Shown piece after piece: positions 31,201-41,765 of a stretch of 64,000 nt of DNA. The notes beneath the pieces are model-generated. The model was not told the DNA's origin and made no database searches. It worked only from the letters and a program-made list of their open reading frames with translations. How positions within the stretch are numbered: the stretch's first letter is position 1; every line of letters starts with the position of its first letter. The stretch spans positions 44,212,188 to 44,276,187 of the forward strand of contig OZ024872.1 in NCBI GenBank assembly GCA_964017185.1. The letters run 5' to 3'. The position numbers and the translations under genes were made by a program. The stretch is from Rugalucina vietnamica. Its lineage: Eukaryota > Mollusca > Bivalvia > Lucinida > Lucinidae.

Positions 31201-32842
31201 TTACAGAACTTTAAATTTCACGATTTATAAGGTTTATCTCTCGTATGTATCGTTGTTGAAAAGGTTGTCAATCCCCTAGAGCTGCTACGCATTTGAACAA
31301 ATGCGGATAAAAGAAAAAAAAAGTTTTTATGAAAAACTTTAAAAAATCAGTTTTGATTTTGTTGAGTACTACATTTGAGAACTGACATACGCGCCAAGAT
31401 TTTATTTTTATGTCATTCCCCTTTAGTGGTCGGAGACAAGTTATTTTTGCCCGGGTCGTCTGTCTGTCACAAATGGTGTCCGCTCTGTAACTTGAGAGCC
31501 GTTTAAGGTATCATAATGGAACTTCGCAGGATTATTAATCAGCATAATACGACGTGCAGAACACAAGAACCATAACTCTGGATTGTGCATTATTGGAGTT
31601 ATGGCCCTTTATAATGGAAAATAGCAGAATTACATTCCAGTCGTATTCGCTCTGTAACTCGAAAACCGTTTGAGATTTCTTGATGAAGCTTCACACGATT
31701 TTTTGAATACATGAACATGCTACTCTTAAAATGGTTCAAAGATACTCCCTTCTTATTTCTAAATTGTACGAAGTCGTCCTGGTAAGGATACATGCTACAA
31801 GTAAGCGTCCAGTTACGACTAAATGCCAGCAGCGAAGGCACTATCCGCACGTTCGTGCTTGAATATAACCAACACAAACCAGACATGCTTGTTCATATTT
31901 GTCAAAACAAATATTAGTAGCATTGACTGGGAACTGAAACTTTACATTGTCCTAGATACGTGTACATTAACTAAAGGAACGAACTGCTGATTTCTGCGTT
32001 AAGATTTAGTCATGTACATGTATACTCTCAATATTTCAAGTCATTCTTTCTCTCCTGCTTTGCAATACGAGCTGCTGCCAGTTCGTGATCTAATTGCTGG
32101 TAATCTCCGAACGGTTTATACAGGAACAGTGTGGTTGGTATAGCAGAACACCCGGACATGAGATCAGCTGTTAACCGTGGTTAGCAATGCATTTATTCAA
32201 ACGATAAACATTAATTCGAATTTCAGCCTGTCCGTCATCTGACTTAAGCCGAATCCATGAGGACTGGGTTCCGTCATTGGAAGCTGAATTAATTTGTGAA
32301 AAGAAGATAAGAGCCAAAAGATAAAACACTTTTCAAGCAAAAAAAAAAATCAAGTCTGACTGTAAATAGCCATTTTAACGTTTTTTGGCTAGTGACAGTT
32401 GACTGGTAATAGCCATTTTAACGTTTTTTGGCTAGTGACAGTTGACTGGTAATAGCCATTTTAACGTTTTTTGGCTACTGCCAGTTGACTGTAAATAGAC
32501 TCTTCCTTTATATATACATTGTAGTGCTTGAGCCATTAATGCTTCATGCCAAGTTTCGTTGAAATCGGTCCACCGGTTCTGGAGAAGAAAATTTTTGAAG
32601 GGTTTTTACCATATATGGGCATGGCGGCCATCTTGGTCATTTTACCTGGATTTCTTATATACACATTGGTTCCCCCTTCCAATTGATGCTTCATATAAAA
32701 TTTGGCTTTGATGCGCCAAGCGGTTTCAGAGGAGACGATCTTTGAAAACTGTGGACGACGACGACGACGACGACGCCGACGGACAGACGCCGGATGCCTA
32801 CCTATCCTATAACCTCACCTGTGAACTTTCGGCTCAGGTGAG
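28276..32842. mobile_element. core-satellite ('pearl'-like) element with ~440-bp units, split by a 3-kb insert
   Basis: Left end 'ccagaggaccaatggtcctg' with GCTCACCTGAG; right end CTCAGGTGAG. The core has units of roughly 440 bases ('ggtcaaggtcatcacagggt', 'gccaagtttctttgaaatc', 'accatatatgggcatgg'), two full and one split. Near the right end is a microsatellite 'gacgacgacgacgacg' followed by 'ccgacggacagacgccggat', the position where pearl elements of bivalves carry ACGG repeats. Further copies in opposite orientation at 38425-39075 show it is dispersed. Open frames here (for example 28355-28699) are not genes. Confidence 0.65.
29461..32506. mobile_element. 3.0-kb element with terminal inverted repeats made of tandem units (Mutator-like?)
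   Basis: Flanked by the 9-bp direct repeat TTTATATAT (29452-29460 and 32507-32515), the size typical of Mutator-like elements. Each end carries three to four tandem ~50-bp units ('ggctattaccagtcaactgt', 'cactagccaaaaaacgtta'), inverted between the two ends. The 2.6-kb interior is AT-rich. Its longest frames (79, 67 and 95 codons) have no transposase motif, so it is non-autonomous or decayed. The class is inferred from the target duplication and tandem TIR only. Confidence 0.7.
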
Positions 32843-33111
32843 CTAAGAAAGCTTACTGAAAACTTTCAATTTTTACATTATAGGAAAAGTCATTATATTA
32901 CATAGACACGAACGTTTATGTAATGTGACTTCACGAAATCAACGGACCTGCTGTTATCAATTTAAGAAGTTTGTTTTCTCGCTCATTGTTTGAAGTCATA
33001 AACAACAACACTCAAAGCTACAGATACAGAATATTTATTTCACGTCGTATATATGAAAGAGGCGTCGCGAATCCCCTACACAAGGCTCTTACAACCAACC
33101 GTATATAAAAT

Positions 33112-33312
33112 GAGCCGCCGCATCAGAAAACCAACAATCTGCATATGCGAAAACAAACGCGCAGATCAGCTGTGCAGTAACTACACAGCTGATCAGCTCC
33201 TTTGTTTTCGCTATGTACACAGATAGTGCAGTTCTTCTACTTATATCCAAAATTTCAAGTTTCTAGGTTGCTTCTGTGACTGTACAGACCGGTTTGTGTC
33301 GCACCTAGTCTA
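33112..33312. mobile_element. H-family hairpin MITE, copy 4 (right end lost)
   Basis: 'gagccgccgcatcagaaaac' start; stem 'gatcagctgtgcagtaacta' then 'cacagctgatcagctccttt'. It breaks off after 'gtcgcacctagtct', where repeat D begins. Confidence 0.7.
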
Positions 33313-33342
33313 ATCCTCAGGCATTGCTTGCCATCAATCTGT

Positions 33343-33860
33343 ACTTTTTCTGATTGCGCCTTTTCCTGATGATTGCCTACTTGTTGCTTTTTATATCAGA
33401 GTTCTTGTGGTTGTGCCGTGTGGCGGCCCTAAAAAGTCTCCCCGTACATCCATTTAATGCTCTTATTGCTCAGTCCAATCCTCATGGATTGCTTGCAATC
33501 AGTTTGTAGAACCACTACAGAAGCCGATGGCGAGGTTAGGTACCTGTAAAATCGATTTAAGCCCGCCAGTAATTTTATATTACTGATCGCTCCAAGGCGA
33601 TACTTCTGTGGTGATCTTATTGTTATATGTCTTGGTGTTTAAATTTTTGTGCTGTTGGCGCCTTATATGTACGTTTTCACTCAGGTAACTGAGTGACCAC
33701 CTATTGGGAAAACAGCTGCTCATTCGGCTTACGATATGTTTTCATGGTATAAATACCTGATTGTTAATTTAGTTTTTTCCAACCTCGGTTTTTGGAGTGG
33801 GAATCTTTTTCTGATTGCACCTTTTCCTGATCGTTGCCTACTTGTTCCTTTCTCATGCGA
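33343..33860 (-). repeat. dispersed repeat D, copy 3, with terminal direct repeats
   Basis: Contains all D blocks in the orientation of copy 1. The phrase 'tctgattgcgccttttcctg' followed by 'ttgcctacttgtt' stands at both ends in the same orientation (about 33348 and 33809), so the unit is bounded by ~40-bp direct repeats. No frame of interest. 33861-34190 shows nothing recognisable. Confidence 0.65.
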
Positions 33861-34189
33861 AGGTTCGGGTGAACAAAAATGAGAACCTCTTCCTTGTGTT
33901 TACACTGCAATCATAATGAGAAACTACTACAAATTCATTTCGAGTTTTAACGTTTTTAATTTCTATATCAATCATATGCAAATGATATGCAAAGCTAATG
34001 AAAACCATGAAAAAGTAAGCACACGCTGCTTTAATGGTCCAGTGAGCCAAAAGTGGATATCTTTGCTTTTTATTTGAAATATCAATAACTGAATTTTCAT
34101 GTCAAATATATGATGAACTTTATTATATAAATATTCGTGGTATTTTGATTGGAAATTATTACGCGCAATAAGAGATATGGTAGAAAACT

Positions 34190-34190
<1 letters not shown>

Positions 34191-34243
<53 letters not shown>
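34191..34243 (+). repeat. (CT)n microsatellite
   Basis: About 25 CT units with a few interruptions at the ends. Confidence 0.9.
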
Positions 34244-34245
<2 letters not shown>

Positions 34246-34456
34246 AAACGAACTACATTTTTGCGGTCATTTGCGATTTCATAGGCTAAATAATATTATG
34301 TATAATTAATTGCAAAGCATCACTTCGAAAACGATTTAATATGTTCTGAAACCTATGTATGTCTACATCGGCGCGCAGATGAAATGCATTCTAACACTGA
34401 AATCAGATTGTCAATATACTTGTCCATCTGAAGAGGATATTCGAAATCACGGAAAC

Positions 34457-34689
34457 TTGCCAATGCAATATAAAGAGAATTTTTTCTGCATTTAAAATTG
34501 AAAATTCTTTTTTAAAAAAAAAATCATAGTTTTAAAATGTTTCTTCAAACCGGTTCTAACGAGCACCCACAATCTATGTTTTCGATCAAAAATTAGAAAA
34601 ATAGGTATACCCCTGCAAACCTCAGTTTTTCAAAAGAAAAGTGGGGTTTAAGGGGGTATACATTTCACTGCAGACATGTTTTCCTGATG
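34457..34689. mobile_element. b-family palindromic MITE, copy 5
   Basis: 'gccaatgcaatataaagaga' to 'gacatgttttcctgatg'. The hairpin core is reduced to 'ccggttctaacgagcaccca'. Confidence 0.65.
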
Positions 34690-34789
34690 AATCGGATACA
34701 AGCAAAACAGTTTCCTCACTATGTTAAAACAAAATTAAGGGCGTTACTTACCCCTTACGGCAATTCCGTTTTTATCGTACCCGCTCAGT

Positions 34790-35090
34790 TTATCGAGCCT
34801 GTTTATAGCCAAGAGCTATTCACAGCGAAGTTCGGGGTCTTCTTTGCCCCTGTGAATGATGCCAGTATGAAACATTGCATGGACATACCCTTCAACGAAA
34901 CACATGGACCCACTGCCCTTAGCAAATATTTCACGGTTTGAACAGCGATTTTGTAAATATTAACGTCGAAGTTGGGGTTTCTCTGTACCTTTCTGTGTAC
35001 ATACATTTAGTGATACACGTAGATGCTATGTGAAAATTTTGTTATGTGTGATATCTCCCTTTTATAAATTTGCCCGATGTAGCTCCACGG
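34790..35090. repeat. fragment of the (GTCC)n core-satellite element
   Basis: Shares 'gaatgatgccagtatgaaac', 'cattgcatggacataccctt' and 'taacgtcgaagttgggg' with 25400-25900, then 'tttgcccgatgtagctc' at the end. Confidence 0.5.
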
Positions 35091-35181
35091 CGTCCTTGTA
35101 TGTATGTATTATTAAACAAAATTACACGTATTTTAGTTTAGAGAAAACAAAAACTCCATTGTAATACGTTATCTTTCTTAG

Positions 35182-38100
35182 AGACGAATTCAAGATCCTC
35201 TTTTTGACTATGAGGTCGAAACAGAACAACCAGATGAAACGCCAGAGCCAAAGAATACAGAGCTGACAGAAGAAACAATTTGTAGTAAGTCTATACGAGC
35301 TCAACAAGTTCAATGTTGCTGCTGGGTAAAGCCAAATCAAAAGCACCGCACAAAAGTGTTGAGCGTAATGAGACACCGAAGAATAAACAGTTGTATAGCT
35401 CGGCAAATAGGTCACTGTATGGGCGTTACCTTATGAATACGTTATTGGGTATGGTCTACTTTTGACCTAGGTAAAAACTAAAGGTATACATTTGAAAGAC
35501 TCAACTCACATGTTGTCCGTTAGAATAAAAATACGAGTTTGTCTAGTTTACTGGATTGGACAAAATAGGTAGCTGATCTTTAACGGTAAAATACGTGACA
35601 GCGCTCTAGGCCGACTGAATTCGACTTTTCTATTATCTCCCTACTTGAACAGATGGACTAGCCGACCACGCCCAGATATGAATATTAAAGTTGCCGCCCA
35701 TACAGTGATCCATTTGCCGAACTATATACGAGCAAACAATATCGATGGGTGATCAACAAGTTAAAAGTTGCTGCAGTGGGAGTAAAAGAAAACAGATCAA
35801 ACTAAAATGTCTCGTTTGAGTTAAGGCTTAACGTCCCAGTCAACACTTTTTCACTTGCCAGGACGACGACACCGTCTCTTTTGTAATCTGGGAGTAGTTT
35901 ACACTAAATGCATCAGCTCTTTATTTATGTATGTAAATATACAATTAGACCAACAAAATAGCTGCGACTACCCTACTCACTTAAACAAAGTCAGTTTGCA
36001 GCCATTGGAAAAAATGATATCTTTTGTACGACTAAACTGCCCAGGCTGCACTGTCGAGAGGCCCAACATAGGCTGTCTATTGATGACCGCATTGTTGTTT
36101 CTGTCCCGTTTCTGTTTGTGACTAGTGACGTTTAATTTTTAAAGCTACTAAAATAGTGGTTTAATTTTATGCAATTTCAGAAATGGTCACAAGTATAACC
36201 TCAATATACGCCATGCTTTCATTCTCTGATTGTACCATGAAAAACCCAAATACCCTTGTTTTACTCATGATGGGTCTCAAAGTGGAGTTAAGGGCTTTTA
36301 CTCAAATTTGATTTTCGTCACAGAATTGCAAGGAGCATACGAATACTATCTCCCATCGAAAGATGCAGAGGGGCTAGACAAGAAAGGTGCAACAGACGCC
36401 CTTTATTATATGGGGCATAATCCAACCCCTTTAAATCTGAAGGAATTTTGGGAAAGCAAAGAAAAGCCAGGTATTAGAAAGTTTCATTTTATTTATTTCA
36501 AAGAAGGGATTTAGCATAAGACTTTAAATAGTCATTTTAATATCACCCTTTACTTACTTTTCTGCACTTTTATCTATGAGCATGAAAAAAAAGGATTCCT
36601 TAGGCAAATAGTTTCATTCATTTTGGAGCACACGCTGAATTATTGTTGTCCCCTTGATTTTTGAATAAGTTGATAGCTGGTACTGCGTTCATTGGTACTT
36701 GGCATATTTTCTTTACATTTCACAGTGGATGGCATAATATCGTTTGAGGAATTCAAAGAGTTTTACAAGACAATGCCAGAAGATCCGGAAAATGAACTGA
36801 AGAGAGCGTTTGCAGTTTTTGACAAAAATGGTGACGGAACGTTAGACATGTCAGAGTTAAAGATTGTGCTCAAAGAATTCGGAGAGAATGAGGATGACCT
36901 GAGTAAGTACAGTTACAAAAAAGCCCATGCAATATACGGAGAGTTTATGCTGTAAAATTGAGAATTTTCAGTTGAAACAAAATAGTTTTCATATTCCTGC
37001 TCAAAACATTAATTATGGGTACACAATCTATGTTTTGGATCAAAAGTAAGAAAATTGTTTGCCCCTGCACAGCCTAGTTTCACTATATAAAGTGGCATTT
37101 ATGGGGTATTCAATACATGGACATGCCACGTGCAGTCAAGAATTCGTATACTTAACACAGGTGTGATAAAAGGCAAGTTTTTTCGATTTTACAAAATGTG
37201 TCTTCTAAAACAAGGGATAGACTCCCCAAGCAGTGAACCCTAAGATCAATTTTATATAGATTAACAATAATTTAACTAAAAACAAGATATCACAACTTTT
37301 ACTTCAAATTTGGCGAAATTGTCATACCCTACCGAACGTGATAAGTAATTGCACGTTCCAAAGACTAGGTCATTCTGCGGTCCTCATTTGAAACAAACAA
37401 ACTTATACAACGTTTACATGTGAGTACATATGTAGCAGAACACAAGAACCAATGTACATTACTAAAAAAGTAAACAGTGTGTACATTTTCTTTTATTAAA
37501 GAAAAGAACATAATTATGGAAGAAACTAAATTTTTTATCCAGAACATGAGGGGTGGGTGGAGAGGCTTACTTACGAAGGAGTTCAGTACACGTAGTATGG
37601 TTAAATAAACGTTTTCTGTGGTTGATCGCAACGATCATTTATAAACTTTACATGTCAAAGTATAATTATCTTGAACATGAAAACATGATGGAAAAAGATG
37701 CAAGGTCGCAATAAAATGCTGAACAATTTAACTTTCAGCGGAAGACTATGTGACAAATGTCTTGGAGTGCATTGATACTAATTCCGATGGAAGGATAGAT
37801 ATTTCAGGTAATGTATCCATTACAAAAACATGCCCATGCAATATACAGAGATTTTTAAAGTTGTACAAAATGAAAAATTTCAGTAGAAAATATTTGCTAT
37901 TTTTCTTATTTTTGCTCAAAACATTGATTGTCGGTACACGTTAGAACCGCCTCGCTGAGGCGGTTCTAACGAGTACCCACAATCTATGTTTTGGTACAAA
38001 ATTAAGAAAAATAGATATACCCCTGCATACCATAGTTTTGCTATATATAAAAGTGGGGTTTGACGGGGTATACATTTCACGGACATGTTTTCCTGATGGG

Positions 38101-41021
38101 CGGCCCCCGTGGCCGAGTGGTTAAGGTCGCTGACTTCAGTGCTCTTAATCATTCGATCATCTCACCGCTGTGGGTTCGCGCCTCGCTCGGGGCACGAGTC
38201 ACATGTGGGACAAGCCAAGTTCTGCTTGCGGGTGTGTCAGGTGGTTTTTCCCCGGGTACTCCGGTTTTCGCCCCACCCACCGATTGATTCGTCTCGATAT
38301 GAGTGAAAAAGCTTGAAAGGGACGTAAAATTGAATAAAAAAAAATGTTTTCCTGATGGTATCACTGTACAGCACAAAACATCACAAAGTCTTGATTATAT
38401 TATTTCTTTCGGTCCTTGACCTTGGCCGGTCTGTCGTCCATACACACTTTTCAAAGATTTTTTCTCTGAAACCACTTGGCCAATCAAAGCCAAATTTCAT
38501 ATGAAAAAGTACAAGTAGGCAAAGATCAGGAAAAGGCGCAATCAGAAAAAGACTCTCACTCCAAAAACCAAGGTGGGAAAAAACCAAACTAACAATCAGG
38601 CACTTATACCATGAAAACATTACGTAAGCCGAATGAGCAGCTATTTTCCCAATAGGTGGCCACTCAGTTACCTTAACTTAACTAAAACTATGCAAACATA
38701 CATAAGGCGCCAACAGCACAAAAATATTTTAAACACCAAGACATAAAACAAAAAGAACCACCTCAGAAGCATCTATAGGAAGTGGGAACTAATGTATATA
38801 TAAATAATCCAGGTCACATGACCAAGATGGCCGCCATGCCCATATATGGTAAAAAACCTTAAAATATCTTCTTCCCCAGAACCAGTGAACCGATTTCAAC
38901 GAAACTTTGCATGAAGTATGGATGACTTAAGTACTACAACGTATATATAAAACATGACCCTGTGGTGATCTTGACCTATTTTATGGCAAGGTCAACATAG
39001 GTCGTCAATGCATTTGAATGGGGAAAACTTTTAAAATGTCATTTTAAGTGAAAGTCTTGCAGGAAATGGGCAACTTAAAGTGTGCGGAGACCCTTTGATT
39101 TCCCTACGATCTCCAAACAGTTCCGACTCAGGACATCGAAGAAAGCTAGAACAAGAAATCGAACGTCGTAGCCCATGATCACATTCGATTTTTAAAAAAT
39201 CGTAGTGAAATCGCGGACCGGAAAATCGTACAATGATCGGGGCAAATGTAACCTACTAGGCATGACCCCTTGCGGCCTCCCTAAGATCACTGTACGATTT
39301 TTGTTCCCAAATTATCATAAGAAAATCGTGCGGTGACCACTCGATTATCGTAGGGTATCCGTAAGGTGCCCGTATGATGCCCTACGACGTGTCTACGGTC
39401 TTACGATTTTAAAATTTGTAATAGTGCAGACTATTACAAGATCGTAGAGGCTACGGAGATCGTAGGAAGTCGTAGAATCGTAAGGTCACCCTGCGGAGGC
39501 CGCACGAAAATGCAAAATATGGCATCGTACGATCATCGCAAGCTAATCGTAGGCCAAATGTAACCAAGGCATCAGTCAGAAGTCCAAGGGACTCCGTACG
39601 ATATCCACTAACAGTCTGCGGAGACCCTACGACTACCGTGCGGCCTCCTTGCGTTTTGTATCAAAACGTATAGGGACTCCGTACGGACAACGCACGGGAT
39701 CCGTACGATATCTACGTATTATCTGCGGAGACATACGACTGCCGTACGATCGCCTTGCGTTTTTGTATGCGAACGTCGACAAATGGCAGATCAAAAAATC
39801 GCACGATGCCCGTGTGCATTGTTAACACATACGATCTCCTACGATGTCTAAAAATCGTAGAGAAAATCGCAGACCGAAAAATCGTACGATGATCGGAGCA
39901 AATGTAACCTAGGCTTAAGAGTATAAAAAATTGTACGTTTAGAGCCATCTTCTAAACAAATGTTTTAATTATTTGACCCGGTTTAGGCGTGTGTCTTTGA
40001 TTAAGACATCCCTTGAGTAAAGTTTTGAAATTGCAGTATAGTTACATGTATCTGGCTATATCGTCACCGGTTTTATTAATTAACTTATTAGTGTATAGTA
40101 CTTATACGGAGAATTTGGTCTGAGTGATACTGGTGACGTTTCTTTTTTCGTATAGTCTATACTGGATTTCACCTCGACCTAATACAGCTGACCTCGCACA
40201 AATACGATTGACCTCGTATCTATACCGATTGACCTGCTATCTATATGGAAATCCCTACACCTGATTGGTCAAAATTCACGTGCAAATTCACGTGCCGCGT
40301 TGAATGAGTTGAGAGAAAAAAAAATGGCGGCGATTCAGCCGATCAGTAAAATAGTGAACAAACAAACAAAAATAATGTCAACATCTTTGAAAAGAATGTC
40401 AGACATTGGCGCTAAGAATGGCAAAGATATGTTTGATGTGATAGAGGATGATATGGACCGATATGGACTTTTGACAGTTAATTAATAAAAATCTCATTAA
40501 TCAAGTTATTTCGTATTGGACCAGTTACAGGTCCTCGGTCAGCTGTATTGGACCTCGGCCTCCGGCCTCGGTCCAATACAGCTAACCTCGGACCTGTAAC
40601 TGGCCCAATACGAAATTACTTGATTAATAACATTATATTATAAAGGGTCACTGATGAGGGTTCAGTACCCGAAATTGCGCAGTATGGCCCATACTACCTC
40701 CCTTTGAACGTGTTCACTGCTTCCAAAGGATCAAACTTTTATATTTCATTTTCTATATACTGAAAGTCAAGTAAATCAGGGTTTTAAACGTTCAACATAA
40801 TAATAAGGCCTGAAAATCACGTCCTCCAATAAAATTGTATTCAGTTTTAACCTAGATTTTCAGACTTACAAATTACTAAAAGTCCGTAATTTATATGAGA
40901 TCATATGAGTCTGGCCATATTCACTTAAAACATGACACTTTCATCATGAAACCGAATAAGTTCACCGATTTGTTTTCTATTTTCAGAATTCGTCAAATTG
41001 ATTCAAGAAGGAGGGTTCTAA
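35182..41021 (+). CDS. EF-hand Ca2+-binding protein 2, five exons found (5' end not found)
   Basis: Exons: 35182-35284, 36324-36470, 36726-36902, 37739-37807 and 40987-41021 (TAA). All have AG acceptors and GT donors (GTAAGT at 35285 and 36903), and 531 coding bases remain in frame. The N-terminal segment is acidic (YEVETEQPDETPEPKNTELT). EF1 and EF2 are degenerate (around YYLPSKDAEGLDKK and EKPVDGIISFEEF). EF3 (DKNGDGTLDMSE) and EF4 (DTNSDGRIDISE) are canonical loops. The protein ends EFVKLIQEGGF. It shares the HNPT/YNPT segment and the degenerate-N, intact-C pattern with the gene at 11547, so the two are probably paralogues. The start-codon exon lies upstream of 35182 and was not identified. 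The last intron (3.2 kb) is filled with repeats and a SINE. Confidence 0.82.
36918..37127. mobile_element. b-family palindromic MITE, copy 6
   Basis: 'gcccatgcaatatacggaga' to 'caatacatggacatgcc'. Begins about 16 bases after the donor of the EF3 exon of EF-hand gene 2. The stretch 37128-37738 to the next exon shows nothing recognisable. Confidence 0.65.
37819..38099. mobile_element. b-family palindromic MITE, copy 7
   Basis: 'aaaacatgcccatgcaatat' to 'cacggacatgttttcctgat'. The core hairpin AGAACCGCCTCG/CTGAGGCGGTTCT is intact. It begins about 12-15 bases after the donor at 37807, and its right end served as the target for the SINE at 38100. Confidence 0.8.
38100..38343 (+). mobile_element. 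tRNA-derived SINE with 15-bp target duplication
   Basis: The head resembles a tRNA: A box TGGCCGAGTGGTTAAGG and B box GGGTTCGCGCC at the right spacing. A tRNA-unrelated body follows and the tail ends 'gaataaaaaaaaa'. The direct repeat ATGTTTTCCTGATGG flanks it exactly (38085-38099 and 38344-38358); the left repeat is the end of b-MITE copy 7. The element would be transcribed by RNA polymerase III and moved by a LINE. Confidence 0.88.
38425..39075 (-). repeat. fragment of the 440-bp core-satellite element, split by repeat D copy 4
   Basis: Reverse-oriented match to 28276-32842: 'accaagatggccgccatgcc', 'catatatggtaaaa', 'catgaccctgtggtgatctt' and 'ggaaaacttttaaaatgtca'. Repeat D (38507-38770) is inserted after 'aagccaaatttcatatgaa'. 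Confidence 0.65.
38507..38770 (+). repeat. dispersed repeat D, copy 4
   Basis: 'gtacaagtaggcaaagatca' through 'cccaataggtggccactcag' to 'aaaagaaccacctcagaagc', opposite to copies 1 and 3. Confidence 0.7.
39077..39920. repeat. CGTACGAT-word element
   Basis: About 840 bases made of short variants of ATCGTACGAT, 'tgcggagaccctacga' and 'atcgtaggc'. An end phrase 'gcaaatgtaaccta' occurs three times (near 39240, 39552 and 39897), which suggests nested or tandem copies. No coding potential. 39921-40290 shows nothing recognisable except AT-rich sequence with 'gacctcg' repeats. Confidence 0.55.
40291..40640 (+). repeat. palindrome following a short ATG frame (MAAIQPISK)
   Basis: A 61-codon frame (40300-40485) with a clean Kozak-like 'aaaaaaaatggcggcg' reads MAAIQPISKIVNKQTK and is acidic at the end. 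It is followed directly by an inverted repeat (40495-40632) whose arms contain 'ttaatcaagtta', 'tcgtattgg' and 'cagttacaggtcc', around the centre 'cctcggcctccggcctcgg'. The layout looks like the 3' part of a dispersed foldback that carries or captured an exon. No protein family recognised. The rest to 40986 is unassigned intron. Confidence 0.4.
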
Positions 41022-41085
41022 ATGGCGCGCCAAATTATCATACACTGTATAATATTCTGCCAAAAATTGTCCATCTAATCAGGAA

Positions 41086-41091
41086 AATAAA
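41086..41091 (+). terminator. AATAAA poly(A) signal of EF-hand gene 2
   Basis: AATAAA in the sense orientation 65 bases after the stop codon at 41021. Confidence 0.6.
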
Positions 41092-41329
41092 ATGACTCGA
41101 TCATATAAATGATATAAAATTATTCTCCGTCAAAGATCTTAAACCTACATAATACTTTACATATGACTCAGCTTTCAGGGTAACTCATGCTATAATTATT
41201 TCACCAATGGCACTACTGACAATCACGTGGTATTGTATACATACAAAGAGATAAATGATCGGTGACACACACTGCAATTGAGACAGACGTTGAGGTTAGT
41301 CCTATAGCGTATACTCTACTGAAAAATAG

Positions 41330-41550
41330 ATGGGTGCAGTCCATGCAGAAATTGAACATTTATTGAAAGAAAGTAACATAAGAAATCCCGGTTATTTCGT
41401 TTTCGCAAACACTTCAATGTTATTGTGTTGGAAGCACTATATGTTCATGGGGCGGAAGTGTTTGCGAAAACAAAATAACCTAGATTTTTTATGTTACATT
41501 CATTCAATAAATGTCCAATTTCTGCATTGACTGCGGCTATCTATCAGTCA
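41330..41550. repeat. foldback of two ~90-bp arms
   Basis: 'gcagtccatgcagaaattga', 'acatttattgaa', 'gtaacata' and 'gttttcgcaaacacttc' on the left are mirrored by 'gaagtgtttgcgaaaac', 'tatgttac', 'caataaatgt' and 'ccaatttctgcattgactgc' on the right. Lies between the convergent EF-hand 2 and K2P A genes. 41551-41765 shows nothing recognisable. Confidence 0.65.
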
Positions 41551-41765
41551 ATAGAGTAAATGGTATAGAAGAAAACTCGATTTTTTCATCTGAACTTCGG
41601 GCAGAATTGCATTGTGCGTCACACATTCCAAACCACATGTGTTTATCAGCTGTGAATGGTATATGTACGCCTATGTGTAAATTCTATGACTATATAACTG
41701 TAGTCAATAGCTGTATTACGTGTTTTCTTTGCATAAAGGGTGTACTGGTCTTTCATTCCAAGAGC

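Larger units (their letters stand above)
27939..32920. mobile_element. b-family MITE, copy 4, split by a 4.6-kb nested element
   Basis: The left end 'atcaggacaacatttccgtg' begins the MITE. Its body runs to 'gagcaaaactaagaaa' at 28275 and resumes after 32850 with 'cttactgaaaactttcaatt'. Between lie the core-satellite element 28276-32842 and, within that, the element 29461-32506. The repeated CTAAGAAA at both junctions (28268-28275 and 32843-32850) looks like an 8-bp target duplication. A separate ~52-bp minisatellite is at 27995-28112. Confidence 0.6.

Noticed and set aside
31599-31886. 95-codon frame inside the tandem-TIR element, considered as transposase remnant
   Set aside because: No catalytic motif or similarity to any transposase that I know; composition is like the flanking AT-rich sequence.
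33343-33860. Repeat D as a solo LTR because of its terminal direct repeats
   Set aside because: No TG...CA ends or target duplication that I can see, and other copies do not show the same direct repeats.
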